Assembly (NCBI GenBank): GCA_019359095.1
Contig: JAHHHZ010000017.1
Span: 333,211-397,210 of the forward strand
Direction: 5' to 3'
DNA: 64,000 nucleotides
Origin: Pleurocapsa minor HA4230-MV1
Lineage (GTDB): Bacteria; Cyanobacteriota; Cyanobacteriia; Cyanobacteriales; Xenococcaceae
This document shows positions 44,855-54,112 of the stretch, piece by piece. The position numbers and the translations under genes were made by a program. Position 1 is the first letter of the stretch, and each line of letters opens with the position of its first letter. The notes under the pieces are model-generated. The model saw only the letters and a list, made by a program, of their open reading frames with translations, searched no databases and had not been told where the DNA came from.

Positions 44855-45562
44855 ATGAAGCTTTGGCTCTATTATCTCACCACTTTTTTCGTAATTATTC
44901 TGACACGGTATTTATTAGTAGCTGGAGGCACTTATTGGCTATTTTATGCTTCAGATAAATCCTTTATTAAGCAATCTTTAAATCTTAAATATCCTCAGAA
45001 AAAACTCATCCAAAAAGATATTGCCCTGTCTATTACAGCTACCGTAGCAACTGCTATTTGTGCAGCCTTAGTAATGACTATCTATGACTTTGGGGCAACT
45101 CGTTTGTATAGTTCAATTGAAGACTATGGAACGTGGTATTTAATTATTAGCTTTTTTGGCGTAATCTTACTACAGGATGCTAGTTATTACTTTTTTCATC
45201 GAGGATTTCATCACCCCTCAGTCTATAACTGGCTGCATCGAGGACATCATCGCTCTAAAAATCCTACACCTTGGACATCTTTTGCCCTCGATTTTCCTGA
45301 AGCATTAATTCAAGGATTATTTTTGGTAGCCATAGTTTTTATCATTCCTCTTCATTTCGCCGTTTTAGCTTTGTGGTTAATTACAATGACAATTTGGTCA
45401 TTGGTTACTCATCTTGGCTTTGAATTGTTCCCCAATTTTCCCGCTCATTGGTTTGGCAAGTGGTTTATTAGTTCAGATCATCACTCTCTACATCACAGAC
45501 AATACAATAAACACTATGGACTGTATTTTACTTTTTGGGATCGATTACTCGGTACTAATTGA
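44855..45562 (+). CDS. Sterol desaturase/fatty acid hydroxylase family protein
   Basis: A 235-residue membrane diiron enzyme. Histidine clusters are HRGFHH, HRGHHRS and HHSLHHRQYNKH, giving the three-box pattern of the family. About four membrane segments are seen. Members hydroxylate or desaturate fatty acids, carotenoids (CrtR/CrtZ-like) or sterols; the substrate is not known. The ATG at 44855 is preferred to the TTG one codon before it. It lies in a stress and envelope gene group. Confidence 0.85.
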   Translation: MKLWLYYLTTFFVIILTRYLLVAGGTYWLFYASDKSFIKQSLNLKYPQKKLIQKDIALSITATVATAICAALVMTIYDFGATRLYSSIEDYGTWYLIISFFGVILLQDASYYFFHRGFHHPSVYNWLHRGHHRSKNPTPWTSFALDFPEALIQGLFLVAIVFIIPLHFAVLALWLITMTIWSLVTHLGFELFPNFPAHWFGKWFISSDHHSLHHRQYNKHYGLYFTFWDRLLGTN

Positions 45563-45594
45563 TTTTATTGGCTCTAAGGTTTAAATAAAAATCC

Positions 45595-45685
45595 GTAGGG
45601 CGAGGCACACCCCACCCTACTTAACTTAAATAAACCCAGTAATAAGAGACTTGGTAGTAGAGCGTCTAGACTAAAATGCTGGGTT
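45595..45685. repeat. Dispersed repeat B, copy 3, with inverted half
   Basis: GTAGGGCGAGGCACACCCCA (45595-45614) is in the same direction as other copies, but the second half, from AATAAGAGACTTGGTAGTAG on, is the reverse complement of the second half of copies at 30516 and 40906. Confidence 0.75.
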
Positions 45686-45729
45686 AATAAAATCTTAAAA
45701 TGTTTGTCTACATTGAGGGGCGCAATATT

Positions 45730-45955
45730 TTTACCCAACAAATTAATGTGGACGCGCTCTTTTGGTTGGGTAGAACCAAGCGTGAAACCCAACAAAATCT
45801 TTTAATCGTTGGGTTTCGTGCCTCAAACGCCACTTGCTATATCCTTTAGGACAACCGAGGACACCTCGGCGACGCGCGACGCGAAGCTAGTCCTTTAGGG
45901 AAGCTAGTACCACAAGGGTATAACATCCTTTAGGGCAACGCAGTGGCTCCCCAAC
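45730..45955. repeat. Cluster of GTTGGGT palindromes and CCTTTAGGAC repeats
   Basis: GTTGGGT/ACCCAAC pairs occur at about 45733, 45765, 45787 and 45808, then CCTTTAGGAC and GACGCGAAGCTAG units to 45935. The gap 45563-45999 contains no gene. Confidence 0.65.
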
Positions 45956-45999
45956 CTACAATTTGATTTGATCTCTCCATTTACTATTGAAAATTGGTA

Positions 46000-46545
46000 T
46001 TACGTATTATTAGAACCAATAACCCCAACTTTGTGTCGAAAAGAAAGTTCTCCACCATACCAACCTCCAACTCCTAGGAGTGTTGCCACCAACAACGAGA
46101 CAAGTAAACCAATGGGAAGGATAAAAGCCTCTGGGCTATCTTGCCTAAACCAAAAATTAATTGCGGTTAAGACTAAAGCTGTAACATTAAAAGCCATGTG
46201 CGCCCAGCCAGCAGTACGTTTACGAACTTTGGGAATTTTGAGAAAATCTGACATTCCCACCAAAGCTGCTAAAATGCCTGCGATTAAACCTAGTCCAATT
46301 AACCAGGTAGAAGCACGCGCCCAGAAAAAGTCTCTTGTTAACAAATAGCCGAGATCGCTACCAGCAGCACCCGTTAAAAAAGCTACGGGAAAGACCACAA
46401 TAATCGGATGAATTGGATGTCCTGCGATCGCTACAGAACTAGTCACGCCGTTACTTAAATACTCGCTTTCGAGGCTTTCAATAATTGGCGGGAGGTTAGG
46501 ATAAGGATTTTGGGCGTATTCTGATTCAAATTCTGTATTTGTCAT
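46000..46545 (-). CDS. DUF2231 family membrane protein
   Basis: A 181-residue protein. The SSVAIAGHPIHPIIVVFPVAFLTGAAGSDLGYLL segment (about 35-70) carries the HPIHP signature of DUF2231 membrane proteins. Four membrane segments are visible. The start is ATG at 46545; GAGGAGAAAT at 46551-46560 on the minus strand is its ribosome binding site, which excludes the upstream TTG frame start. The family function is unknown. Confidence 0.88.
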   Translation of the reverse strand: MTNTEFESEYAQNPYPNLPPIIESLESEYLSNGVTSSVAIAGHPIHPIIVVFPVAFLTGAAGSDLGYLLTRDFFWARASTWLIGLGLIAGILAALVGMSDFLKIPKVRKRTAGWAHMAFNVTALVLTAINFWFRQDSPEAFILPIGLLVSLLVATLLGVGGWYGGELSFRHKVGVIGSNNT

Positions 46546-46879
46546 AGTATTTCTCCTCAAAGCAACAGCTATAGCCGTACAAAATTAGCGATAGACAATT
46601 AGGGTAATCGGCTCGAAGGTAGCAGGTAGTATGTAATAGGTACTAGGAAAAAACGTCTTAACGTCTTTAGGTATGGCTATATACAAAGTCGCCTTGTTGT
46701 TAGGTTGTGAATAAGATATTTGTGCTGAAATCCAAGATTAATTACCTGAGCCAATACTTTAATTAATAAACCGATCGCTCAATCCCAACATCTCGCGGAA
46801 GTCTTAAAGAATTTAAGTATGAAAGTCAAATTGATATCTCGATTGATAGATAAATGCGATCGCGCAAGTCAACAATCAA
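46546..46879. other. Intergenic region upstream of DUF2231
   Basis: No gene seen. It holds the DUF2231 ribosome binding site (46551-46560) and a direct repeat of AACGTCTT (about 46657-46672). HIP1-type octamer near 46857. Confidence 0.4.
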
Positions 46880-47611
46880 TTAATCAAATTGAGGATGATA
46901 TACATCACGAAAGAAACGTTGATGTTTAGGCGCTAGCTGCTCAATAACTGCTGGTTTGAAGTCTGGCTTATGGTGGCGTACATTGATATGGTTGTAAGCA
47001 CAGAAAATTGCTATCCGAGGTGATTGAGAGTTTTGCCAAAAATCAGCAGAATGACGGACTGCTTCGGAAAAAATGACTAAAGACCCCGCAGGACAACCAT
47101 AGCTCTCCCATAATCCTGAATTTCGGGCATCTATACTCTTGATAGGATTAGTGCGGATATTGTAATTAGCTTTGTGGCTACCAGGAATAAAACAAGTCCC
47201 ACCTTTATTTTCTAGAACTTCATTCAATTCCCAAACCACCCGCACCATACCAGCATAAATCCGTCCATCATGGAAATTGTAAGCATAGTTAGGATTGGTA
47301 GTACGTCCACCCGCATGAGGTTTCCATTCACCTTCGCCTTGCTGACGATGGCTCAAAAAGACATTTTCTAAGCGAATTTTTTCGGGGTCAGGATCGATGA
47401 CATTTAATAGCACATTCATGACTTCCCGATGATCGATTAGTTGAGCAAAAGGGCCTCCTGGTAAATAACGCTCATGAGGGGGTAGTGATTCAGGGTTATT
47501 TTTTTGGCGCAGTGTAAACTCTTTAATGACTTCTATTTCACTTTGACTCAGTACAGCTGGTTTAACAATGTAACCCTTAAGATCGAAAACAACTCGGTCA
47601 TGCTCAGACAT
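46880..47611 (-). CDS. Phytanoyl-CoA dioxygenase (PhyH) family protein
   Basis: A 243-residue non-haem iron dioxygenase family protein. The block KPHAGGRTT followed by YAGMVRVVWELNEVLENKGGTCFIPGSHK, and a distal His in AVRHSADFW, match the PhyH double-stranded beta-helix. The typical HxD first ligand pair is not obvious (the candidate reads HAG), so it may differ in metal binding. The ATG at 47611, preceded by TCAGGAGTAA, is chosen; a longer frame from 47728 adds 39 residues. It ends the exopolysaccharide gene group and may modify a sugar or lipid. Confidence 0.75.
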   Translation of the reverse strand: MSEHDRVVFDLKGYIVKPAVLSQSEIEVIKEFTLRQKNNPESLPPHERYLPGGPFAQLIDHREVMNVLLNVIDPDPEKIRLENVFLSHRQQGEGEWKPHAGGRTTNPNYAYNFHDGRIYAGMVRVVWELNEVLENKGGTCFIPGSHKANYNIRTNPIKSIDARNSGLWESYGCPAGSLVIFSEAVRHSADFWQNSQSPRIAIFCAYNHINVRHHKPDFKPAVIEQLAPKHQRFFRDVYHPQFD

Positions 47612-47805
47612 ATTTACTCCTGAAAAACTAGAACGGTTAGAAATCAATTTGGTTAATTTTGTCGCCTTCAGGACAGCTTTCTGGGATTTAAGTTTAAATT
47701 GATCTTGAAGTCGGGATAAATGGCTCATGTCGCCTAATAAAAGTATGCTTAGAATAACTAACAGCGGTTTTAATGCTTGATCAATTTAGCTGACAAAGTT
47801 GAACT

Positions 47806-49095
47806 TTATTCTTCTATAGCGTAGCGATTGTTTTTAGCGATGACCAAAGAATAAGACACGGCTACGTACATTGCCCAAAAAGAATTATTCATCGTGGTGA
47901 TCGTACCCTCGGTTAAATTAGAAAGCAAAATATAAGTCAAAAATAATAGAGGCCAAAATCCTTCTGGAGTATTGGTTTTTCTCAGTAATGCTAAAGACTG
48001 CTTGCTAGTAATCACAAAACCTGCCAGAAAAACACTCAACCCAACCAAGCCGATGGACAGCCAAATGTCTAGAAATCCGTTGTGGGCATAAATTACAGCT
48101 ATTCTCATTGCCAACTGTATATATCCTGAAGGCCCTTCATAACCATTCCAAAAGGCAGCTAGCCCATAACCAAACAAAGGACGCAGTTGAATCTGATCCC
48201 AGACATATCGCCAAATATCTGTTCTACCTGATAAACTTGCGTCTTTTCCTACTGAACTGAATAAGGAATCGGAACCGATGTATCCAGCAACCCAAATTAG
48301 AGCAATAAGACCAATGATAGTTACGGCTAATACTGCTGAAAGCATCACTTCGTATCGCCATCTAAAAATACGATAGATAAGACATAAGATGAGCATTACG
48401 CCAAAAGTAGCTAAAGCAGTTGTAGATTGAGACATTACCATCGAAGCGCAGCCAAGAACTAAGAGTACCCAATAAATCCAACTGTTCTTTTCTCCCCGAA
48501 TAGCATTTAAGAAGAAAACGACACTTCCAAGAGCCATAAAAGCACCGTATTGATTTTTGTGGGTAAATACACCTCTCAAGGCACCTTCATGAACTCCTGC
48601 CATTATTCCATATTGAGGTATGGCGACTGCCAGCAAGATGCTTAAAATTAGTAATAATCCATAAGTCCAGCCAAATAAACTCAATTGTTGGCGAAGAGTA
48701 TAGCGAGTTGCCAAATATAGCCCAAAACTAGTAGTTCCTAGAGCATAAAGAGAAAATCTCAAAGTTTGAGCTGGATTTACCGACCAAAAACAGGAAAAAC
48801 AAATGATTCCCATTAGGATCCAAAGAAGTTTATTTTGAGAAAATATTGAAACAACTCTTTTCCATCTAACTAATAACAAAATCCAAGTTATTAGATAAAT
48901 TAAAATTGACATTTTGGCGTTGATTGACAAGTCGAAGCTACTAATATCTATACCGTCTCCCTCGTTTGTTCCTTTGGTTAGAATTAACGGCGTGATAGCA
49001 TTTGAGATATGAATTAAAGAAAATATGGAAAAAATAAATTCAAAAATTTTTAGGATATTGCCTTCGCTTTTTGATGCTATATAAGCACTATTCAT
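47806..49095 (-). CDS. O-antigen ligase/polymerase family protein
   Basis: A 429-residue membrane protein with about ten to twelve hydrophobic segments. The region GVFTHKNQYGAFMALGSVVFFLNAIRG and SLSGRTDIWRYVWDQIQLRPLFGYGLAAFW is the Wzy_C-type signature, with a periplasmic loop. Members polymerise or ligate polysaccharide units. It lies between the FkbM and PhyH genes on the minus strand in what seems to be an exopolysaccharide cluster. Confidence 0.88.
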   Translation of the reverse strand: MNSAYIASKSEGNILKIFEFIFSIFSLIHISNAITPLILTKGTNEGDGIDISSFDLSINAKMSILIYLITWILLLVRWKRVVSIFSQNKLLWILMGIICFSCFWSVNPAQTLRFSLYALGTTSFGLYLATRYTLRQQLSLFGWTYGLLLILSILLAVAIPQYGIMAGVHEGALRGVFTHKNQYGAFMALGSVVFFLNAIRGEKNSWIYWVLLVLGCASMVMSQSTTALATFGVMLILCLIYRIFRWRYEVMLSAVLAVTIIGLIALIWVAGYIGSDSLFSSVGKDASLSGRTDIWRYVWDQIQLRPLFGYGLAAFWNGYEGPSGYIQLAMRIAVIYAHNGFLDIWLSIGLVGLSVFLAGFVITSKQSLALLRKTNTPEGFWPLLFLTYILLSNLTEGTITTMNNSFWAMYVAVSYSLVIAKNNRYAIEE

Positions 49096-49262
49096 AATGA
49101 TTAAATAAATTTAATTTCTGTTTGATATAAATAATTAAGCCAATTAACAATTAATATGACAAATTTTACCTTCTTTTTTAACTGAAGGTAAAATTAAGTT
49201 TTTGATATTTTATACTTTAAACAGTAATTTCTCAGTAAAGAAGACAAAAATATTGCCTTACT

Positions 49263-50105
49263 TTAGTTTGAGTGGGAAATCGGAGTAGCGATCGCATGAC
49301 CTACACACCAGTCAATTGTATCGTAAGAATTTTCGATCTGAGTAACTCGATAGTTTAACAACTCAAAAAAACTGGCTAATTCTTGATACTTGCGTTCGTA
49401 AGCAGAGCGATCGCCATCATCAACTTCATAGATCACCGTTGGTTGATAGGTTTTAATGGTTTCGGTCATACCCTTAAGCACATCTAACTCTGCACCTTCG
49501 ACATCCACCTTGACAAAGTTGGGTGGCTCTATTTTGTTTTGAGCAATTAAATCGTCTATGGAAACTAGATCGACAGTTGCTTTTCCTGCCAGATCTGGTG
49601 GCGCATCAGCAGTCGCTAAGGCATGTCCTCCTGAATATTTAGCCAGCAATAACTGCCCTTCTCCACTAGTATGAGAAACCGCTTTGGCAATCACTTCTAT
49701 TTGGCTAAAGTTGTTTAACTGTGCATTGTGGCGAATACTCTGGGCATTTCCTGACCCTGGTTCAAAAGCGTAAACCTTACCTGTATCTCCAACTAATTGG
49801 GCGGCAATGATACTGAAAAAGCCGACATTAGCACCAATATCGTAGAAAACATCACCAGCTTTGAGCTGTTGAGCAAATAGCTCTTGAATTGGGATTTCAT
49901 AAGTACCTAACGCTAATTCAGGGCAAGACTCTCCTGGATTAAATTTCAACCCTTGAGCTATGCCATTCCTCACAGCTACATCTCGCTGTCGTAAACCCGC
50001 ACTAGCTAGGCGATATTTTAAGGAACTAGGGTTGGAACTAGCCAAATTTTCCAAAATATTGACGGGAAATAGGGGTAAAAGGCGATAAACTGCCTGTTTA
50101 ATCAT
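49263..50105 (-). CDS. FkbM family methyltransferase
   Basis: A 280-residue SAM-dependent methyltransferase. The SAM-binding motif is VFYDIGANVGFFSIIAA with KVYAFEPGSG after it; NFVKVDVEGAELDVLKGM is the FkbM signature. Such enzymes often methylate sugars or polyketide groups. The start ATG at 50105 overlaps the stop of the PIG-L gene (ATGA at 50105-50102), so the longer frame from 50162 is rejected. Confidence 0.9.
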   Translation of the reverse strand: MIKQAVYRLLPLFPVNILENLASSNPSSLKYRLASAGLRQRDVAVRNGIAQGLKFNPGESCPELALGTYEIPIQELFAQQLKAGDVFYDIGANVGFFSIIAAQLVGDTGKVYAFEPGSGNAQSIRHNAQLNNFSQIEVIAKAVSHTSGEGQLLLAKYSGGHALATADAPPDLAGKATVDLVSIDDLIAQNKIEPPNFVKVDVEGAELDVLKGMTETIKTYQPTVIYEVDDGDRSAYERKYQELASFFELLNYRVTQIENSYDTIDWCVGHAIATPISHSN

Positions 50106-50920
50106 GATTTTGCTCCTGTATTGATCGTCCGACGAAAGATTTCTTGGGTTTGAAAGAAACATTTAAGCCACTCTCCCTTAGAGACATCTTGAAGTAGTCC
50201 CCAATTTGGATCGTCAATTAAACGTTTCATTTGAGTTTGATGTTGAGCTAAAGCAAGCTCTTTTTGTGACTTAACTGGTTCAATGGCAACGCGGTAATTA
50301 AATTCCTGAATTAATTGCCAGCCCAGTTTTGCCTTGATGCTAGCTTTAAGATAGTTAAGCTGCGAGTTGCGATCGCTTTGTGTCCAGGGAAAATGATGCC
50401 AATACCAGACGGGGTATTCATAAACAGCGACTTCTGGCGCATGGTTTTTCAAGGCAGCCAAGACAATTTGGGTGGTGGCTAAATGGTCAGGATGGGTTTC
50501 GCGAATATAGGGAATAAACAGCTGTTGAGGCTGATTTTGCAGTAGTAGTTCCTCGACTTGAGCGATCGCCTTAGTTAATGACTGCGACAATTCTCCGTCA
50601 CGAAAACCTAAAAACACGACATTTTCTGCCTCAACGTTTAGGGTTTGGGCTGCCTGCACTGCCTCTTGCTGGCGCAACACAATTAATTCCGCTTCGGGTA
50701 TAAAGCGATCGTGAGAACGGCTGCCATCAGTCATAAAGACAATTTTGACCTGAGCCTCGCATTCTCGTTTACGAATAATTGTTCCGCCACAGCCTAAAGT
50801 TTCATCATCCTGGTGGGGTGCAAAAACAATTGCCGAAGCTGCTAAATCTATGTCTGATAGAGGTTCAAGCTGATTTAGTTGTCTAAGATAGCGATCGCGC
50901 AACTGCTTTCTGAGTATCAT
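50102..50920 (-). CDS. PIG-L family deacetylase
   Basis: A 272-residue deacetylase. The APHQDDETLGCGG motif (H36, D38, D39, E40) and the later HPDH carry the zinc ligands and catalytic Asp. The MTDGSRSHDR block follows the family. It would remove acetyl groups from N-acetylglucosamine-containing lipids or glycans. Its start lies within the last 38 bp of the glycosyltransferase gene, and its stop overlaps the FkbM start, so all three genes are translated as one unit. Confidence 0.9.
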   Translation of the reverse strand: MILRKQLRDRYLRQLNQLEPLSDIDLAASAIVFAPHQDDETLGCGGTIIRKRECEAQVKIVFMTDGSRSHDRFIPEAELIVLRQQEAVQAAQTLNVEAENVVFLGFRDGELSQSLTKAIAQVEELLLQNQPQQLFIPYIRETHPDHLATTQIVLAALKNHAPEVAVYEYPVWYWHHFPWTQSDRNSQLNYLKASIKAKLGWQLIQEFNYRVAIEPVKSQKELALAQHQTQMKRLIDDPNWGLLQDVSKGEWLKCFFQTQEIFRRTINTGAKS

Positions 50921-52211
50921 TGAATTCTAACTCTACGCCGATGGCTGCATAAGTGTTAACTAAACTTGCGGCAATTTTTGACCAAGTATAACGTTGCCAA
51001 ACTTTTTTTCTACCTGCTATTCCCATTTCTCTGGCGCGATCGGGATTAGAAATTAATTCTACAGCTGCATCCGCCAACTCCTGGGGATTTGCTGGCTCGA
51101 CCAATAAACCAGTGACACGATCGTCCACAATTTCGGGCATTCCGCCTATTTTAGTGGCAATCACGGGAGTTTCAGTTGCCATTGCTTCCACTAAACTCAT
51201 ACCAAAAGCTTCACTCAAAGATGGATTAATCACCACATCTGCTTGCTGATAGTAAGGTAAAAGTTCTGGTTGCCGTAGCGAACCCGTAAAGATCACCTGA
51301 GAAGTTAAATGAGCAGGAATTTTGCTTTTAAGGTGTTCTAGATAATCAATACTGTAAAAGTCTTTCAAAGCTTGTACTTCAGGTTCAGGCTGTATATCGC
51401 ACAGCAGCTCCCTAACAATTACCAGATGTGGCCCAGCTATAGTTAAGACAGCTTGAGGATATTGCTCTGTAATCTTAATAAAAGCATCGATTAAATCGTG
51501 TACGCCTTTTTCAGGAGAAATACGACCAACAAACAGTATTTGTGGTGCATTTTTGGGTTGCGGGAGGCGCTCTTGGGGACAGGGAACAAAATAATCGGCA
51601 TTGACACCATTATTAATGGTTCGACAGATTCTCGCATATTGAGGAAAGCGAGCTTTGATTTTATTAGTAATATAGTCGCTACAGCTAATAACTAAGTCTA
51701 CTTTGGCTAAACGCGAGGCGATCGCCTTTGGTTCAAGTCGATTAACCCATTCGCAATGAAGGTGCAGAACTATTTTTGCCTCTGGATTGCGATCGCGAAT
51801 TATCGGCACAAACTGCGAAAAGTTATGAATATGAATGATGTCACATTGACGACGCGCAGCATCTTGAGCAACTTGCCAACCATAACCAAAATGAAACCAA
51901 GCAGAACCAAAATAGGGCAGCTTATTGTTAAAGTTTAGTTTGCTGACAATTTTTCGGGGAATTTTTAACAAATAGTCTAGTTTAGGGGAAATAGCCTGAT
52001 ACTCTATATATTCTAGTTGTCTGGCTTGCTCCCAATTATGATTATGCTCTGAAGTTGCTCGCGAATTAGCAGAATTTGCCGAACCATAATAGATTACATC
52101 ACCATACTTAGTTAAGTGATTACCAATCAGATAACTCCAAATTCCAGTCGAGTCGCTTCCTTGAGGAGGAGCAGCTGTTGTCCAAGGTTGATTGACAAAA
52201 GATAATTTCAT
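50883..52211 (-). CDS. GT4-family glycosyltransferase
   Basis: A 442-residue GT-B glycosyltransferase. The ILFVGRISPEKGVHDLIDAF block and the EAFGMSLVEAMATETPVIATKIGG motif (the EX7E donor site) are clear. The N-terminal half holds the acceptor domain. It probably transfers a sugar during exopolysaccharide repeat synthesis. It is the first gene of the minus-strand cluster and diverges from a flippase gene. Confidence 0.92.
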   Translation of the reverse strand: MKLSFVNQPWTTAAPPQGSDSTGIWSYLIGNHLTKYGDVIYYGSANSANSRATSEHNHNWEQARQLEYIEYQAISPKLDYLLKIPRKIVSKLNFNNKLPYFGSAWFHFGYGWQVAQDAARRQCDIIHIHNFSQFVPIIRDRNPEAKIVLHLHCEWVNRLEPKAIASRLAKVDLVISCSDYITNKIKARFPQYARICRTINNGVNADYFVPCPQERLPQPKNAPQILFVGRISPEKGVHDLIDAFIKITEQYPQAVLTIAGPHLVIVRELLCDIQPEPEVQALKDFYSIDYLEHLKSKIPAHLTSQVIFTGSLRQPELLPYYQQADVVINPSLSEAFGMSLVEAMATETPVIATKIGGMPEIVDDRVTGLLVEPANPQELADAAVELISNPDRAREMGIAGRKKVWQRYTWSKIAASLVNTYAAIGVELEFNDTQKAVARSLS

Positions 52212-52297
52212 AATTAGTCTATTTCCCGTCTAAACAACCACAAATAATGATTAGAGTCTAATAATTTCATGATAGATTTGATTACTTCTCTTCTTTA

Positions 52298-52325
52298 TTT
52301 GACTATTTAAGTTTGACTATTTAAG
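52298..52325. promoter_or_regulatory. Perfect 14 bp tandem repeat in the exopolysaccharide promoter region
   Basis: TTTGACTATTTAAG occurs twice without a gap at 52298-52311 and 52312-52325, between divergent glycosyltransferase and flippase genes. It may be a regulator binding site. Confidence 0.45.
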
Positions 52326-52618
52326 TCAGCTATATTGATGCATTGATATATTGCTATAGTGCTATAGTTTTGCAAGTATAAAATCAATAATAACTAATTA
52401 ATATGAGTCTTTTCTTTTCTCTTTAGTTTAATCATACTTTTGAATAAACTTTCTTCATTTATAAAAGTTTTATATTACTAGATTGAGCTTTATGAAATCT
52501 TTATATTAAATTAAATCAAAAAAAGTAATAGTCTGAACATAATTTTATTGAATTACCAAGGTTCTTTTAGCGGTTTTAAAGTTATTAATTGCGAGTATAA
52601 TCAATTGAAAATTAAGAT
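52326..52618. other. AT-rich divergent promoter region
   Basis: No gene seen. Repeated GATTGATATATTG-like and CTATAGTGCTATAG segments near 52337-52372 give small palindromes. Likely to hold the promoters of both divergent units. Confidence 0.45.
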
Positions 52619-53914
52619 ATGTATATTTTGCTAGCTTTAATCGGTTTGAAGAGTTTAAGTCGAAAGTTAAAAAATATTTCACAAAAGCCTTTAGTTAAAA
52701 ATAGTCTTTGGGAATTATTAGCCAAAGCTATTAATGTGATCTGCCAAGCTGTATATTTCACAGTAATTGTGCGAGTTCTTGGGGCGGAAAGCTATGGTGC
52801 ATTTGTGGGGATTACTGCTTTAGCTGCTTTAATTTTTCCCTTTGCTAATTTGGGTAGTGGAGATGTGTTAATTCAGCAAGTATCTAAAGATAGAAAAGTT
52901 TTTGCTAGCTACTGGGGCAATGCCTTAATTGTTATTTTAGTTATCAGTTTGCTACTAACCTTAATTACTTACTGGTGTTCTCCGTTAATTTTTCCCAATA
53001 TTGCTAATTTACCAGCGATCCTCAACATTTTATTAGCAGATTTAACTGGTTTAGCTATATTTATAGTTAGTGCTAAAGCATTTATGTCTCAAGATTTTCT
53101 CAAAAATTCTTCTTTACTCCAAATTATTAGTACAGTCACCAAATTATTAGCAGCTATATTCTTAACAACTTTTGAAAATCCCTCTTTATTAAAGTGGTCT
53201 TACTTATATTTATTCAGTGCGCTAATTACAGCAGCGATTAGCTTCATTTGGGTAAGTAAAACATTAGGTTTTCCTAACGCAGCACCAAAAGCAATTCCCA
53301 CAATGGTTCATGAAGGAATTTACTTTGCCATCGGCGAATCTGCCTACAATATTAATTCTGATATTGATAAAACAATGCTGGCGAGTATGGCTACTTTAGA
53401 AGCAACAGGTATTTATGGCGCAGCATATCGCTTAATTCAGGTTAGTAGCATTCCCATCTATGCTGTATTGTCTGCTTCTTATCTCAAATTTTTTCAGGAG
53501 GGGGTAAGCGGCATCAAAGGGTGTTTAAATTTAACCAAACGGTTACTCCCTTTTATCGCTATCTACGGCACCCTCTCTCTGGTAGGGTTGTTATTTTTTG
53601 CCCCCTGGGTAACCTACCTTTTAGGCGACGAATATCAAAATGCGATCGCTACAGTACGTTGGCTAGCACCGATGCCTATTCTTGGCTCAATCCAGTTATT
53701 ATTAGCCGATACCCTCACAGGGTCAGGGTTTCAAAAAACTCGTAGTGCGATTCAAGTAACCACCGCTTTAAGTAACGTGGGCTTAAACTTCTGGTTAATT
53801 CCGTTATATTCTTGGAAAGGTGCAGTTTGGGCAACATTAAGTTCTGAAAGCTTCCGTATTATCTGTCTGGCGATCGCTGTAGGCTGGTTTTATCGGCAAC
53901 AACAAGAAATTTAG
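52619..53914 (+). CDS. Wzx-type polysaccharide flippase
   Basis: A 431-residue membrane protein with about twelve hydrophobic segments, of the MOP/Wzx superfamily. The start ISQKPLVKNSLWELLAKAINV and FTVIVRVLGAESYGAFVGI is typical of O-antigen flippases. It would move lipid-linked repeat units across the plasma membrane for polymerisation by the nearby Wzy_C-type protein. A MITE-like repeat (copy 3) begins 3 bp after its stop. Confidence 0.9.
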   Translation: MYILLALIGLKSLSRKLKNISQKPLVKNSLWELLAKAINVICQAVYFTVIVRVLGAESYGAFVGITALAALIFPFANLGSGDVLIQQVSKDRKVFASYWGNALIVILVISLLLTLITYWCSPLIFPNIANLPAILNILLADLTGLAIFIVSAKAFMSQDFLKNSSLLQIISTVTKLLAAIFLTTFENPSLLKWSYLYLFSALITAAISFIWVSKTLGFPNAAPKAIPTMVHEGIYFAIGESAYNINSDIDKTMLASMATLEATGIYGAAYRLIQVSSIPIYAVLSASYLKFFQEGVSGIKGCLNLTKRLLPFIAIYGTLSLVGLLFFAPWVTYLLGDEYQNAIATVRWLAPMPILGSIQLLLADTLTGSGFQKTRSAIQVTTALSNVGLNFWLIPLYSWKGAVWATLSSESFRIICLAIAVGWFYRQQQEI

Positions 53915-53917
53915 GCG

Positions 53918-54015
53918 TTATATGAAGTCCGTTTAAACAATTTCAATTAAAACTCGCGCAAAGACGCAGAGGCGCAAAGATTTTATTAGAAGCACTTAAG
54001 TGGACTTGATATTAT
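53918..54015. repeat. MITE-like element, copy 3 (empty form)
   Basis: Starts TTATATGAAGTCCGTTTAA and ends AAGTGGACTTGATATTAT. Here AAAACTCGCG is directly joined to CAAAGACG, with no CCTAAAGGA-type insert, unlike copies at 25576 and 29331. Confidence 0.7.
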
Positions 54016-54112
54016 ATGAAATACAAATAAGAATGATACAGATAAATAGTCCCCAAGTCCCCAAGTCCTCAAGTCTTCCATTTGTAGCAAACATTTGTAG
54101 ATTTCATATTAC

